A stretch of 64,000 bases of DNA from positions 62,001 through 126,000 of the forward strand of contig CALLIK010000003.1 in the NCBI GenBank assembly GCA_938009235.1, read 5' to 3'. Positions 34,759 to 44,818 of the stretch are shown in pieces. A program made the translations under genes and the position numbers. Numbering within the stretch: the stretch's first letter is position 1; every line of letters begins with the position of its first letter. This DNA is from an uncultured Caulobacterales bacterium. Its GTDB lineage: Bacteria; Pseudomonadota; Alphaproteobacteria; Caulobacterales; Maricaulaceae. The notes under the pieces were generated by a model. That model worked only from the letters and a program-made list of their open reading frames with translations. It was not told where the DNA came from and ran no database searches.

Positions 34759-37521
34759 ATGCGATTTTCAAAACTTTTAATGGCTGCCAGCGCAGCTGTT
34801 CTCTTTGCGGCGTGCCAACCTGCAACGGACACACTGAGTGCTGCAGACAAAATGAGTGACGCGAAAGCTTCTTTTGAAAAAACAACAAAACAAACGGGCA
34901 ATTCTATCCCGCATGCGCAACTCCCTGATACGGTCACGCCAAAGGGCTACCGTATTGATATGACAATCGATCCGCAACTCGACGGTATGTCTGGTACTGT
35001 CGCGATAGATGCAACGGTGAATGAAAATGTCAGCCGTATCTGGATTCACGCCAAGGAAATGACAGTCTCAGCCGCGCGCATTGACTATTCTGACGGAAGC
35101 TCTTTGGCTTTGACGTTTAATGCCGTTCCATTGGAAGATGCACCATCAGGTATTGGGTACCTCACAGCTGAAGATATGATTTCAGCGGGTGAGGGCACGA
35201 TCACGCTAGAGTATGAAACGCCATATAACCAAAACCTCAATTCTGCGTACCAAGTTCGCCGCGGTGATGACGCCTATATTGTGACGCAATTTGAGCCACT
35301 TGGTGCGCGTGAAGCGTTCCCAAGTTTTGATGAGCCTAAGTTTAAAGTACCGTTCACGCTCTCTATTACATCCCCCTCTGATCAGGTTGTGTATGCGAAC
35401 ACGCCAAAGACAGGGACATCTGATGTGACAACAGAGGGCCGTAAATGGACAAAGCATGAGTTTGCTCAAACACGGCCTTTGCCGAGCTATCTCGTCGCCT
35501 TCGGTGTAGGTCCATATGACGTTGTTGATTTCGGCGAAATTCCACCTAACTCCGTACGCAAGACGCCGTTGAAACTCCGCGGCCTTACGGCGAAGGGTGA
35601 AGGCGAGAATGTTAAATATGCGTTGAAAGGCACAGAGCCAATTTTGACGGCTTTGGAAGAATATTTCGGGACGCCTTATCCGTATGAAAAACTCGATTTG
35701 ATCGCGGCACCAGATTACGCCTTTGGCGCGATGGAAAATCCAGGTGCGATTGTTTACCGTGAATACCTCCTACTTTTGGATGAAGATTCACCGCTCTCGC
35801 AGAAGCGCGCCTATAATGGTGTGCATAGTCACGAACTTGCGCATCAATGGTTCGGTAATCTTGTGACACCTGTTTGGTGGGAAGACATTTGGTTGAACGA
35901 AGCCTTTGCGACGTGGATGGGGAATAAGGGGACTTCGCTCGCCTACCCCGAAGGCAATTATGACAGAAACACGCTGAACAATGCTTTGGGGGCGATGAAT
36001 ATTGATACGCTTTCGACAACACGAAAAGTACGTGAACCGCTCGCGCGTTCAGAAAACGTAATGGACCAGTTTGACGGCATTACTTACCGTAAGGGCGGCG
36101 GTGTCTTGTCTATGTTTGAGAGTTTTGTCGGAGAAGAGGCGTTCCAAAAAGGCGTGCGCTTGCACATGAAACGTTATGCAGATGATGTCGCCACGGGTGA
36201 TGATTTCTTCCAATCCATTGCAGATGGATCAGGTAATCCAGATGTTGTCGAGGCGATGAAAAGCTTTGTCGATCAGCCAGGCCTACCGCTTGTGAAAGCT
36301 AAAATTTATACTGAATACCAAAAGGGCGCAGGGCCATTTACGGGTATCGTCTTAGGCCAATCGCGTTATGCGCCGCTTGGGTCAAAAACGAAGCAAGGTC
36401 AAAGTTGGCAAATCCCAGTCTGTATCGGATATGGTAAAGACGGCACGATTGGCAAAAAATGTATTCTCTTGGGTGAAAATGAAGAACTTATAAAAATCGA
36501 TGGTGATCTTGATTGGGTGACGTTGAATCAGAATGGGTCAGGGTATTATCGCTTCTCTCTCGATAGTGAGGCGTGGTCAAAGCTTGTCAAAAACCTTGAC
36601 CAGTTGAACACCCGCGAAGCTTTGACGTTACAAGACAGCCTTGTTGCAGCTTTCCGTGCAGGTGAAGTCGAAGCCAATGTCTTTCTTGATGGTATGAGTG
36701 CTTTTGCGACGCATCCAGAATATGATGTGGCCTCTGGGTCCACACGTTTGCTTGGCTTTATGCGCAGCGAGTTACCAGGCAGCGGCGACGACCTCGCGGC
36801 ACATGTCAGGAAGACGTATAAAGCGCGGTACACGCGGATTGTAGGAACAGACACAGTCGAAGGTAACCTTCTCGCGCCGTCCTTAGCAGGGCTTTTGGCG
36901 GGAACAGGTCAAGATCAAGAGATTAGAGACTTGATGGTCAAACAAGGCTCTCAATATCTAGGCCTTGAGGGTAAGGCTGATAAATCCAAACTCGCACCTA
37001 ATATGTTGGGTCTCGCTTTACGCCAGACAATGCAGAAAGTTGGTCAGCCAGCCTATGCGCCACTGCTAGATATGGCTGCAAATGGATCATCACTAGAGAA
37101 AGGCTCAGCCGCGCGGGCATTGGCGTCAACGCAAGATGAAGGCGTTTATAAAATGCTTCTCAATGATGTTATCCTATCAGAAGATAGCCCGCTAACAGGG
37201 CGTCAGGCAGGCGGTGTTCTAAATGGTTTGCTAGGGTCTAGTAAATTCGGTGAGCAGACGTGGGATTGGTTCAAAGTGAACTTGCCTACATATGTCAAAA
37301 AAGTACCTGATGTCCGCAAAGGCGGTCTTCCTGCTGCGGGTGGAAATTTCTGCTCTTTGGATCGCCGTGACGAAGTTCGTAACTTCATGGAAGACAACGC
37401 GGAATTGATGCCCGGCTATGAACGTAGTCTTTTACAGACGTTGGAAGGTATCGAACTCTGTGCCGCTCTGAAAGACGCAAAAAGTAAAGAGCTAGCTGCG
37501 GCGTTAAAGGCGCGGAAATAA
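34759..37521 (+). CDS. M1-family zinc aminopeptidase, exported lipoprotein-like
   Basis: 920 residues. The N-terminus MRFSKLLMAASAAVLFAACQP is a lipoprotein-like signal (Cys19; the -3 position is Phe, slightly atypical). An N-terminal beta-saddle domain (about 58-255) precedes the thermolysin-like domain with GAMENPG (323-329), HELAHQWFGN (zinc HExxH at 358-362) and the third zinc ligand in LNEAFATWMG (Glu381). An ERAP1-C-like helical domain occupies about 560-915. It removes N-terminal amino acids from peptides, here presumably in the periplasm or at the outer membrane, and so feeds on external peptides. Length and order match M1 enzymes of Caulobacterales and Sphingomonadales. It is monocistronic and closed by a strong terminator. 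Confidence 0.94.
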   Translation: MRFSKLLMAASAAVLFAACQPATDTLSAADKMSDAKASFEKTTKQTGNSIPHAQLPDTVTPKGYRIDMTIDPQLDGMSGTVAIDATVNENVSRIWIHAKEMTVSAARIDYSDGSSLALTFNAVPLEDAPSGIGYLTAEDMISAGEGTITLEYETPYNQNLNSAYQVRRGDDAYIVTQFEPLGAREAFPSFDEPKFKVPFTLSITSPSDQVVYANTPKTGTSDVTTEGRKWTKHEFAQTRPLPSYLVAFGVGPYDVVDFGEIPPNSVRKTPLKLRGLTAKGEGENVKYALKGTEPILTALEEYFGTPYPYEKLDLIAAPDYAFGAMENPGAIVYREYLLLLDEDSPLSQKRAYNGVHSHELAHQWFGNLVTPVWWEDIWLNEAFATWMGNKGTSLAYPEGNYDRNTLNNALGAMNIDTLSTTRKVREPLARSENVMDQFDGITYRKGGGVLSMFESFVGEEAFQKGVRLHMKRYADDVATGDDFFQSIADGSGNPDVVEAMKSFVDQPGLPLVKAKIYTEYQKGAGPFTGIVLGQSRYAPLGSKTKQGQSWQIPVCIGYGKDGTIGKKCILLGENEELIKIDGDLDWVTLNQNGSGYYRFSLDSEAWSKLVKNLDQLNTREALTLQDSLVAAFRAGEVEANVFLDGMSAFATHPEYDVASGSTRLLGFMRSELPGSGDDLAAHVRKTYKARYTRIVGTDTVEGNLLAPSLAGLLAGTGQDQEIRDLMVKQGSQYLGLEGKADKSKLAPNMLGLALRQTMQKVGQPAYAPLLDMAANGSSLEKGSAARALASTQDEGVYKMLLNDVILSEDSPLTGRQAGGVLNGLLGSSKFGEQTWDWFKVNLPTYVKKVPDVRKGGLPAAGGNFCSLDRRDEVRNFMEDNAELMPGYERSLLQTLEGIELCAALKDAKSKELAAALKARK

Positions 37522-37550
37522 CAAAACTAAAACCTTCGATATTGAAACTA

Positions 37551-37580
37551 AAAGGCCCAGCAAGTTTGCTGGGCCTTTTT
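37551..37580. terminator. Strong bidirectional Rho-independent terminator
   Basis: A perfect 13-bp stem (37551-37563 with 37566-37578) has T-rich sequence on the plus side and A-rich sequence on the minus side. It sits between the convergent aminopeptidase and gltB stop codons and should serve both. Confidence 0.93.
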
Positions 37581-37592
37581 TATACGAATTAT

Positions 37593-40500
37593 TTATTCAG
37601 CTGCATCTTGAAGCGGAATATCTAATCGATTTAGCATTTCCTTTGGAATGACTTGCCAGAATTTTGATCTCGCAAAGTCCCATTCCGCCAAAATTTTCTT
37701 AGAAAACTCGGAGCCTGTTTGGGCGGCATGTTGGCGGATTAAATCGAGACATTCTTCTTCATAATGTTCTGACCCAAAACGTTGCCAGACGACACTGTCA
37801 GGATTGACGGCTTTTTCAAACTCATCCTGCTCGTCGAACAAATAGGCCATGCCGCCGGTCATGCCAGCGCCAAAGTTATCGCCAACACTGCCAAGGACAA
37901 CAATCGTCCCGCCTGTCATATATTCGCAACCATTTGTGCCAAGACCCTCAACGACGGCATTCGCCCCGGAATTCCGAACCGCAAAGCGTTCACCTGCGCG
38001 GCCTTCGGCCATGAGCGATCCTGCGGTGGCGCCGTAGAGGCACGTGTTGCCTATAATGGCCGAGTTGTGACGATCAATCGGGGAGCGGCCCTGAGGCCCA
38101 ACAATGATTTCTGCACCTGAAAGACCTTTGCCGACATAGTCATTCGCATCACCATCTACGATGAGGCGTAGGCCTGTCATACCAAAGGCACCGAGAGATT
38201 GACCTGCACTCCCGCGTAAACGGACCGTTAGGTGTCCCGCTGGTAAACCTTGAGCGCCAAATTTCTTATAGATATGAGAACTGGTCCGTGTCCCCACTGC
38301 GCGATGTGTATTCTGCACAGAATAAGTCAAATGGGTCTTCTCGCCGCGTGTGAAGAGTTGCGCAGCATCCGCAATGATTTGTGGATCCAATGTGTCTGGC
38401 ACTTCAATACGATCTTTGCGGCTGTCCTTAACGCGAAGGCTATCGACTTGAGCTAGAACAGGGTTGAGATCCAAATCATCGAGGTTTTCTGCGCCGCGAC
38501 TAACTTGGGCCAATAGGTCCGTACGGCCAATAATTTCGTCTAGTGTTTCGAAGCCAAGTGAGGCCAAGATTTCGCGGACTTCTTCGGCAATGAAGGTCAT
38601 CAAGTTGATGACTTTTTCTGGCGTACCCGTGAATTTTTCACGTAGAGCCGGATCTTGGACACAGACACCGACTGGGCAGGTGTTGGAGTGGCATTGACGA
38701 ACCATGATGCACCCCATCGCGACGAGCGAGAGCGTCCCAATTCCATACTCCTCAGCGCCCAACATGGCAGCGATAATAATATCACGTCCCGTTTTAAGAC
38801 CGCCATCTGTCCGCAATGTGACTTTGTCGCGTAGATTGTTCAGCGTTAGAACTTGATGGGCTTCAGATAGGCCTAGCTCCCACGGAATACCTGCATATTT
38901 CAAAGAGGTGTTCGGGGACGCGCCTGTGCCGCCATTATGACCCGCAATAAGAATCGTATCAGCCTTGGCTTTGGCGACGCCCGCAGCGATTGTACCGACA
39001 CCTGAACTTGCGACAAGTTTGACGGCAACACGCGCCGTTGGGTTGATCTGCTTGAGATCATAAATAAGCTGCGCAAGATCTTCGATTGAATAAATATCAT
39101 GATGCGGCGGCGGTGAAATCAAGGTCACACCCGGAGTTGCATTTCTGAACTTGGCAATCATTTTTGTGACTTTGAAGCCAGGTAATTGTCCGCCTTCACC
39201 AGGTTTTGCACCCTGCGCTACTTTGATTTCAATCTCGCGGCATTGGTTTAGATATTCAGCCGTGACGCCAAAGCGACCCGAGGCAATCTGTTTGACCGCA
39301 GAGTTTGGATTATCACCATTTGGGAGCGTATTATAACGTGAGCGATCTTCACCGCCTTCACCTGATACAGATTTTGCACCGATACGATTCATAGCAATAT
39401 TGAGTGTGCCATGCGCCTCTGGGGACAAGGCTCCCAATGACATCCCAGGCGTACAGAAGCGGCGTCTGATTTCATTGACGCTTTGAATGCGGCTCATAGG
39501 CAAGGCTTTACCTGCAGGTTTGAAGTCTAACAAATCACGAATTTGTATTGGAGCCTGTCCATTTACGATTTCGGCATATTTACGGTAAAGCTCGTAATCT
39601 TCCCGTGTTGTCGCTTCTTGGAGCATGTGAATCATGTCGGCCTGATAGGCATGACGTTCGCCTTTGGCGCGAACGCGATAAAGGCCGCCCACAGGCAGGC
39701 GTACAACAGAAGATCCATAGGCTGTTTCATGGGCATCAATAATTTTTATCTCTAGCCCAGCTAAACCAATGCCTGAAATTCGGCTCGTCATGCCCGGGAA
39801 GTTCTCTCCGACCAGTGCCCGTGAAAGACCTAAAGCTTCAAAATTGTTGCCGCCACGATAAGACGAAATAACGGAGATGCCAATTTTTGAGATGATCTTG
39901 AGAAGGCCGCCTTCGATGGCTTTCTTATATTGCGCTACGGCTTCATCCGTCGACATATCTAAGAGACCACGTTTGACACGGTCCGAAAGCGAGTCTTGCG
40001 CCATATAGGCGTTCACAGCGGTTGCGCCGGCTCCGATGAGGACAGCAAAATAATGCGTATCTAAACATTCAGCCGAGCGAACCAATATTGAACAAGAAGA
40101 CCGAAGCCCTTGTTCAACCAGATGGGTTTGCACAGCACCAACACAGAGAATAATGGGTGCTGCCGCTTTGTTTTCACTGGTCAATTCATCAGATAGGACA
40201 ATGTTTTCTACGCCGTCTTTTACAGCCTCTTCCGACTCTAGTTTGATGCGGGCGAGGAGTGCTTTGAGTGTCCGTCCACCCGGCTTATCGTGGGCTTCAT
40301 CAGGGTCAAATGTGCAGTCAATGACACGCACTTTCTTTTTGCCGACTAATTTGACGAACCGCTCATACATACCCGTCGTCATGACAGGGCTTTCGAGGAC
40401 GAGCATTTCTTTAGTCTGCGTTCCTGTTTCCGCGAGTATGTTGCGCAAATTACGGAACCTAGTCTTTAGGCCCATCACGCGTGTTTCGCGAAGTGGGTCG

Positions 40501-42122
40501 ATTGGCGGGTTTGTCACCTGACTGAAATTCTGACGGAAATAATGAGACAGCGGGCGGTATATATCTGAGAGAACTGCCAGTGGCGTATCATCGCCCATGG
40601 ATCCAATAGACTCTTTCCCCATTTCGGCCATTGGCGCGAGAATGAGTTCTAAGTCTTCCAAAGTTTGTCCGCAGGACATCTGGCGACGCGCGAGGTCTTC
40701 ACCTGATAAGTCTATGGATTCTGGACCTGCCAATTTTTCGTCTAGGTTAACAGATTTCTCTAACCATTTTTTATAAGGGCGCTTAGATGCCAGTTCATCG
40801 ATAATTTCTGTGGAATCATAAAAACGACCTTCTTCAAGGTCGACAGCGATCATGCGGCCAGGTTTCAAAGCCCCACGGCGCACGATGTCAGCTTCGTCCA
40901 TTGGACACATGCCTGTTTCCGACCCAACAGCTAGGATGCCATCTTTCGAGAGGGAATAACGTAAAGGGCGAAGACCATTGCGGTCCAATCCCGCCATAAC
41001 CCAGCGCCCATCATAAGCGGCGAGGGCGGCAGGGCCATCCCAAGGTTCCATCACAGCGTTGCAATATTCATAAAGTGAACGCCAGCTTTCTGGCATCAAG
41101 TCACCGCGTTTCGAATAAGCTTCAGGCACGAGGAGCGTTTTAACCATCGGTGCAGTTCGGCCTGCTCGAACTAATAATTCAAAGACGGCATCTAGAGCCG
41201 CAGAGTCAGAACTACCTTTTTGGATGACGGGTTTTACGTCATGTGCGCGATCAGAGAACGCAGATGAAGCCATTTTAATTTCATGGCTTTTCATCAAATT
41301 CACATTAGCTTTGACCGTATTGATTTCGCCATTATGGGCCAGCATACGGAACGGTTGCGCCAACTTCCAAGATGGGAATGTGTTGGTTGAAAAGCGTTGG
41401 TGATAAATAGCGGCGCGTGAGATAAAGCGCTCATCTTTCAAATCAGGATAAAAATTGTCGATGTCCTCGGCGAGGAACATACCCTTGTAAATAATTGTCT
41501 GCACCGAAAGCGAACAGACGTAAAAGCTAGGGATAGCCGCTTCGATGACGCGCTTTTCAATACGACGACGGACAATGTAGAGCTCGCGTTCTAGCGTATT
41601 GCCTTTACGTCCCTTTGGGTCGCGAAACATAACTTGTTCAATGGCAGGACGGGTTGCGCGGGCCTTGTCGCCAATAATTGAAACGTCGACAGGCACTTGG
41701 CGCCAGCCATAAATGTAGAAGCCTTCTTTAAGAAGTTCAGTTTCGACAATGGTCCGAGCGGCTTCTTGAGCTGCAAAATCTGTTCGAGGAAGAAAAATCA
41801 TCCCGACCGCGATTTTAACATTGGAGGGCTTGTGCCCAGTTCGCTCGACTTGAGATCTGAAAAACTCTTGCGGAATATCCAAACGAATGCCTGCGCCATC
41901 GCCAGTCTTACCGTCGGCGTCAACCGCGCCGCGATGCCACACATTTTTGAGGGCTTGGAGAGATTTTTCGACAACATCGCGTCGTGCTGTGCCATCTACT
42001 GAGGCGACAAGGCCAACACCGCAATTGGCATGTTCATGCGCAGGGTCGTAGGCATTCGCGGCAATGAGCGCGTCGCGCTTGCGTTCGTATTCTGAGAGCC
42101 AGTTGTTGTTCTGTTCGGTCAT
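37593..42122 (-). CDS. gltB: Glutamate synthase (NADPH) large subunit
   Basis: 1509 residues from the ATG at 42120-42122; a TTG three codons upstream is less likely. Domains in order: a propeptide removed to expose Cys at about 36 (HANCGVGLVAS); the type-2 glutamine amidotransferase domain (to about 430, with HQRFSTNTFPSW and AHNGEINT); a central domain; the FMN/2-oxoglutarate synthase domain (about 850-1220, with SGEGGEDRSRYN, PGEGGQLPG, HNGGTGASP and the 3Fe-4S cysteines in QCHSNTCPVGVC); and the C-terminal GXGXG beta-helix. It transfers the glutamine amide to 2-oxoglutarate. It is downstream of gltD (69-nt gap) in one leftward operon. Confidence 0.97.
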   Translation of the reverse strand: MTEQNNNWLSEYERKRDALIAANAYDPAHEHANCGVGLVASVDGTARRDVVEKSLQALKNVWHRGAVDADGKTGDGAGIRLDIPQEFFRSQVERTGHKPSNVKIAVGMIFLPRTDFAAQEAARTIVETELLKEGFYIYGWRQVPVDVSIIGDKARATRPAIEQVMFRDPKGRKGNTLERELYIVRRRIEKRVIEAAIPSFYVCSLSVQTIIYKGMFLAEDIDNFYPDLKDERFISRAAIYHQRFSTNTFPSWKLAQPFRMLAHNGEINTVKANVNLMKSHEIKMASSAFSDRAHDVKPVIQKGSSDSAALDAVFELLVRAGRTAPMVKTLLVPEAYSKRGDLMPESWRSLYEYCNAVMEPWDGPAALAAYDGRWVMAGLDRNGLRPLRYSLSKDGILAVGSETGMCPMDEADIVRRGALKPGRMIAVDLEEGRFYDSTEIIDELASKRPYKKWLEKSVNLDEKLAGPESIDLSGEDLARRQMSCGQTLEDLELILAPMAEMGKESIGSMGDDTPLAVLSDIYRPLSHYFRQNFSQVTNPPIDPLRETRVMGLKTRFRNLRNILAETGTQTKEMLVLESPVMTTGMYERFVKLVGKKKVRVIDCTFDPDEAHDKPGGRTLKALLARIKLESEEAVKDGVENIVLSDELTSENKAAAPIILCVGAVQTHLVEQGLRSSCSILVRSAECLDTHYFAVLIGAGATAVNAYMAQDSLSDRVKRGLLDMSTDEAVAQYKKAIEGGLLKIISKIGISVISSYRGGNNFEALGLSRALVGENFPGMTSRISGIGLAGLEIKIIDAHETAYGSSVVRLPVGGLYRVRAKGERHAYQADMIHMLQEATTREDYELYRKYAEIVNGQAPIQIRDLLDFKPAGKALPMSRIQSVNEIRRRFCTPGMSLGALSPEAHGTLNIAMNRIGAKSVSGEGGEDRSRYNTLPNGDNPNSAVKQIASGRFGVTAEYLNQCREIEIKVAQGAKPGEGGQLPGFKVTKMIAKFRNATPGVTLISPPPHHDIYSIEDLAQLIYDLKQINPTARVAVKLVASSGVGTIAAGVAKAKADTILIAGHNGGTGASPNTSLKYAGIPWELGLSEAHQVLTLNNLRDKVTLRTDGGLKTGRDIIIAAMLGAEEYGIGTLSLVAMGCIMVRQCHSNTCPVGVCVQDPALREKFTGTPEKVINLMTFIAEEVREILASLGFETLDEIIGRTDLLAQVSRGAENLDDLDLNPVLAQVDSLRVKDSRKDRIEVPDTLDPQIIADAAQLFTRGEKTHLTYSVQNTHRAVGTRTSSHIYKKFGAQGLPAGHLTVRLRGSAGQSLGAFGMTGLRLIVDGDANDYVGKGLSGAEIIVGPQGRSPIDRHNSAIIGNTCLYGATAGSLMAEGRAGERFAVRNSGANAVVEGLGTNGCEYMTGGTIVVLGSVGDNFGAGMTGGMAYLFDEQDEFEKAVNPDSVVWQRFGSEHYEEECLDLIRQHAAQTGSEFSKKILAEWDFARSKFWQVIPKEMLNRLDIPLQDAAE

Positions 42123-42191
42123 TTTATGCAACCTTATCGCTGGGGGAGAGCGTAGAAATTTTGACGAAAGTCTGTTGCGAGTAGAAATAAA

Positions 42192-43649
42192 TCATTCTGC
42201 GGCTTCCAGAACGGCAGCGCGTTCTAGATTGCGCAGGTATTTGTGCATCGCTTCGGCGGCATCGCGGCCTTCGCGAATAGCCCAGACAACAAGGCTCGCG
42301 CCGCGAACGATATCGCCTGCCGCGTAAACGCCGGGTAAGTTCGTCTCGAATGTTAGTGGATTGACCCGCAATGTGCCCCAACGCGTGACAGTTAATTGCG
42401 GGGATAAGGCTTTCATGTCTTCAGGTGTGAAACCCAAAGCTTTGATCACGATATCTGCATCAACATCAAATTCTTCGCCTGTCGTTTCAGGTGATTGACG
42501 GCCTGACGCATCCTTTGGACCTAAACGCATACGGTCTGTTCTGACTTTGGTTGCGCGGCCATCTTCATCGTGAACGGCCTTTGGTGAGGCGAGCCATTCA
42601 AACTTCACGCCTTCTTCTTGCGCATTGGCCGTTTCGCGGCGGGAGCCAGGCATATTTGCGTGATCGCGGCGATAGAGGCATGTGACGGACTCTGCGCCTT
42701 GGCGAACGGCTGTGCGAACACAATCCATGGCCGTGTCACCGCCGCCGATAACGACGACTTTCTTTCCCTTAGCAGGTTCAGGGCCTACTTTATCGCCAAG
42801 GCCTCGTTTGTTGCTATCAATTAGGAAGTCTAGTGCAGGTGTGACGCCTTCTGCGCCGCCGCCAGGTACGGATAGATCACGGGCATTATATACTCCTGTC
42901 GAAATCAGAACGGCCTGATGCTTCTCTCGCAATTTGTCGAAGGTGATATCAACACCAACATCGCAATTTAGAACGAAATTAATTCCGCCTTCTTCAAGGC
43001 GTTTCACGCGGCGTTCGACGATTGATTTTTCGAGTTTGAAATTTGGAATACCATAGACAAGCAATCCACCCGCGCGGTCATGGCGATCATAAACTGTGAC
43101 TTGCCAGCCTTGTTCGCGCAATTGTTCGGCCGTTGCCAGTCCAGCAGGGCCGGCGCCTATAATACCAACAGAGAGGGCGCGCTCACGTTTCGGCGCGATA
43201 GGTTGGATCCAGCCTTCTTGCCAAGCCGTATCTGTAAGGAAACGTTCGACTGACCCGATAGTGACTGTGCCATGGCCAGATTGTTCAATGACGCAGGACC
43301 CTTCGCACAGGCGATCTTGAGGGCAGATACGGCCACAAATTTCTGGCATGTTATTAGTTGCGTTTGAGGTTTCCCACGCTTCTTGCGTTCGACCTTCCGC
43401 TGTCAGTTTTAGCCAGTCTGGAATGTTGTTTTGCAACGGGCAGTGATTTTGACAAAATGGTACACCGCACTGGGAACAGCGAGACGCTTGCTCTGCTGCC
43501 TTGGCGTCGATGAAGTCACCGTAAATCTCTAGGAAGTCTTCATTCCTAACCTCGGCATCACGCTTTTCAGGCATGTCGCGCTCAGTATTTACGAACTGCA
43601 GCATTTTAAGCTTTTGTGGAGCTTGAGTGTTTGTTTTCTTGCTAACCAT
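42192..43649 (-). CDS. gltD: Glutamate synthase (NADPH) small subunit
   Basis: 485 residues from the ATG at 43647-43649, preceded by AAGGAC at proper spacing. The N-terminal iron-sulfur region contains CSQCGVPFCQNHCPL and RICPQDRLCEGSC, the cysteines for two 4Fe-4S clusters. An FAD site (GIIGAGPAGLATAEQLREQG) and NADPH site (VVVIGGGDTAMDCVRTA) follow, with the C-terminal GVYAAGDIVRGASLVVWAIREGRDAA closing the flavin site. It oxidises NADPH and passes electrons to GltB. Order gltD then gltB is the reverse of that in E. coli but occurs in other bacteria. Confidence 0.97.
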   Translation of the reverse strand: MVSKKTNTQAPQKLKMLQFVNTERDMPEKRDAEVRNEDFLEIYGDFIDAKAAEQASRCSQCGVPFCQNHCPLQNNIPDWLKLTAEGRTQEAWETSNATNNMPEICGRICPQDRLCEGSCVIEQSGHGTVTIGSVERFLTDTAWQEGWIQPIAPKRERALSVGIIGAGPAGLATAEQLREQGWQVTVYDRHDRAGGLLVYGIPNFKLEKSIVERRVKRLEEGGINFVLNCDVGVDITFDKLREKHQAVLISTGVYNARDLSVPGGGAEGVTPALDFLIDSNKRGLGDKVGPEPAKGKKVVVIGGGDTAMDCVRTAVRQGAESVTCLYRRDHANMPGSRRETANAQEEGVKFEWLASPKAVHDEDGRATKVRTDRMRLGPKDASGRQSPETTGEEFDVDADIVIKALGFTPEDMKALSPQLTVTRWGTLRVNPLTFETNLPGVYAAGDIVRGASLVVWAIREGRDAAEAMHKYLRNLERAAVLEAAE

Positions 43650-43923
43650 GGGGGAGGTCCTTCAAATCGAAAAAGGTCTATACAGATAGGAAGTAAGTTG
43701 CGCAAGATGCGACAATTTGACCATTTGGGATAAAATGAGAAAAATTATTACATTTAAGATGTTGTATTTAATTGCTTTTTTAAAAATTCACTAATTTTTA
43801 TTTTTTTAAAAATTTACAATTAAGTGTATAACATTAAGCGTGTCGGATATAATTATGTATTTTTATGGCCAGAGTCGGTCTGGTCCCAATAAAGCCTTAA
43901 CTATACCTCCATAAGTCTAGATC
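43650..43923. promoter_or_regulatory. AT-rich divergent spacer between gltD and uppP
   Basis: The spacer is strongly AT-rich at 43735-43865. It must carry both the gltDB promoter and the uppP promoter. No operator palindrome was recognised. Confidence 0.45.
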
Positions 43924-44733
43924 ATGTCCTGGCTCCAACTTATCCTTCTTTCCCTTGTACAAGGTTTGACCGAATTTCTGCCGATCAGCAGTTCGGCGCA
44001 TTTGATATTGCCGGCCCAAATACTAGGATGGCCAGACCAAGGGCCTTTGATTGATGTGATGGCGCATTTTGGGTCTCTCTTTGCTGTGCTGCTCTATTTT
44101 AGAAAAGACGTGGCTGACATTCTGCGCGGCGCGATTGATTTGCTGCAGCGGAAATTGAACACGAATAGTGCACTGGCATTGAACCTTATTCTCTCGACAC
44201 CGCCCGCTTTGCTAGTTGGGTTTCTCTTTGCCGCGCAGGGCTGGGACGATCTTCTCCGTTCGGCTTTGATTATTGCGATTACCTCGATTGTCTTTGGGGT
44301 CTTGCTTTGGATATCTGATATCCAAGCCAAATCGGATAAGCCTGTTGCAGAGCTAACGTGGAAAGGCGCTGTGACACTGGGTCTCGCGCAATCCCTCGCG
44401 CTTATTCCTGGCACATCGCGCAGCGGTATTACGATGACAGCAGGCCGAGCGATGGGATTATCCCGCGAAGCCTCAGCGCGTTTCTCTATGTTGATGAGTC
44501 TGCCGATTATCGGCGCAGGCGGGTTGTATGCGACACTGAAGCTCATCACAGCGGATGCATCGGAGCAAACGGCCACACTTGGGAGCGGCCTTGTCGTCGC
44601 AGCCTTGTCCTTTGTGACGGCTTATGCCTGTATTTCATTATTCATGAAGTGGGTGGGCCGCATCGGATTTTTCCCATTCATGCTCTACCGTGTCGTTCTC
44701 GGCGTTGCATTGTTGGTTTGGTATTTTGCATAA
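43924..44733 (+). CDS. uppP: Undecaprenyl-diphosphatase
   Basis: 269 residues and about eight transmembrane segments. The first conserved region is LSLVQGLTEFLPISSSAHLIL (glutamate-rich motif QGxTEFLPxSSxxH); the second is LIPGTSRSGITMTAGRAMGLSREAS (PGxSRSG). Both are required for dephosphorylating undecaprenyl pyrophosphate on the periplasmic side, recycling the lipid carrier for peptidoglycan and surface glycan synthesis and conferring bacitracin tolerance. Length is standard for the BacA/UppP family. The gene stands alone on the plus strand. Confidence 0.97.
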   Translation: MSWLQLILLSLVQGLTEFLPISSSAHLILPAQILGWPDQGPLIDVMAHFGSLFAVLLYFRKDVADILRGAIDLLQRKLNTNSALALNLILSTPPALLVGFLFAAQGWDDLLRSALIIAITSIVFGVLLWISDIQAKSDKPVAELTWKGAVTLGLAQSLALIPGTSRSGITMTAGRAMGLSREASARFSMLMSLPIIGAGGLYATLKLITADASEQTATLGSGLVVAALSFVTAYACISLFMKWVGRIGFFPFMLYRVVLGVALLVWYFA

Positions 44734-44818
44734 GCTTTTTGCAACCTACTCTATTTGTAATCTTCTGCGCTGCCGCTTGCGATTGCAGCCTTAATTGTCT
44801 CCTATTAGAGCCACTTTT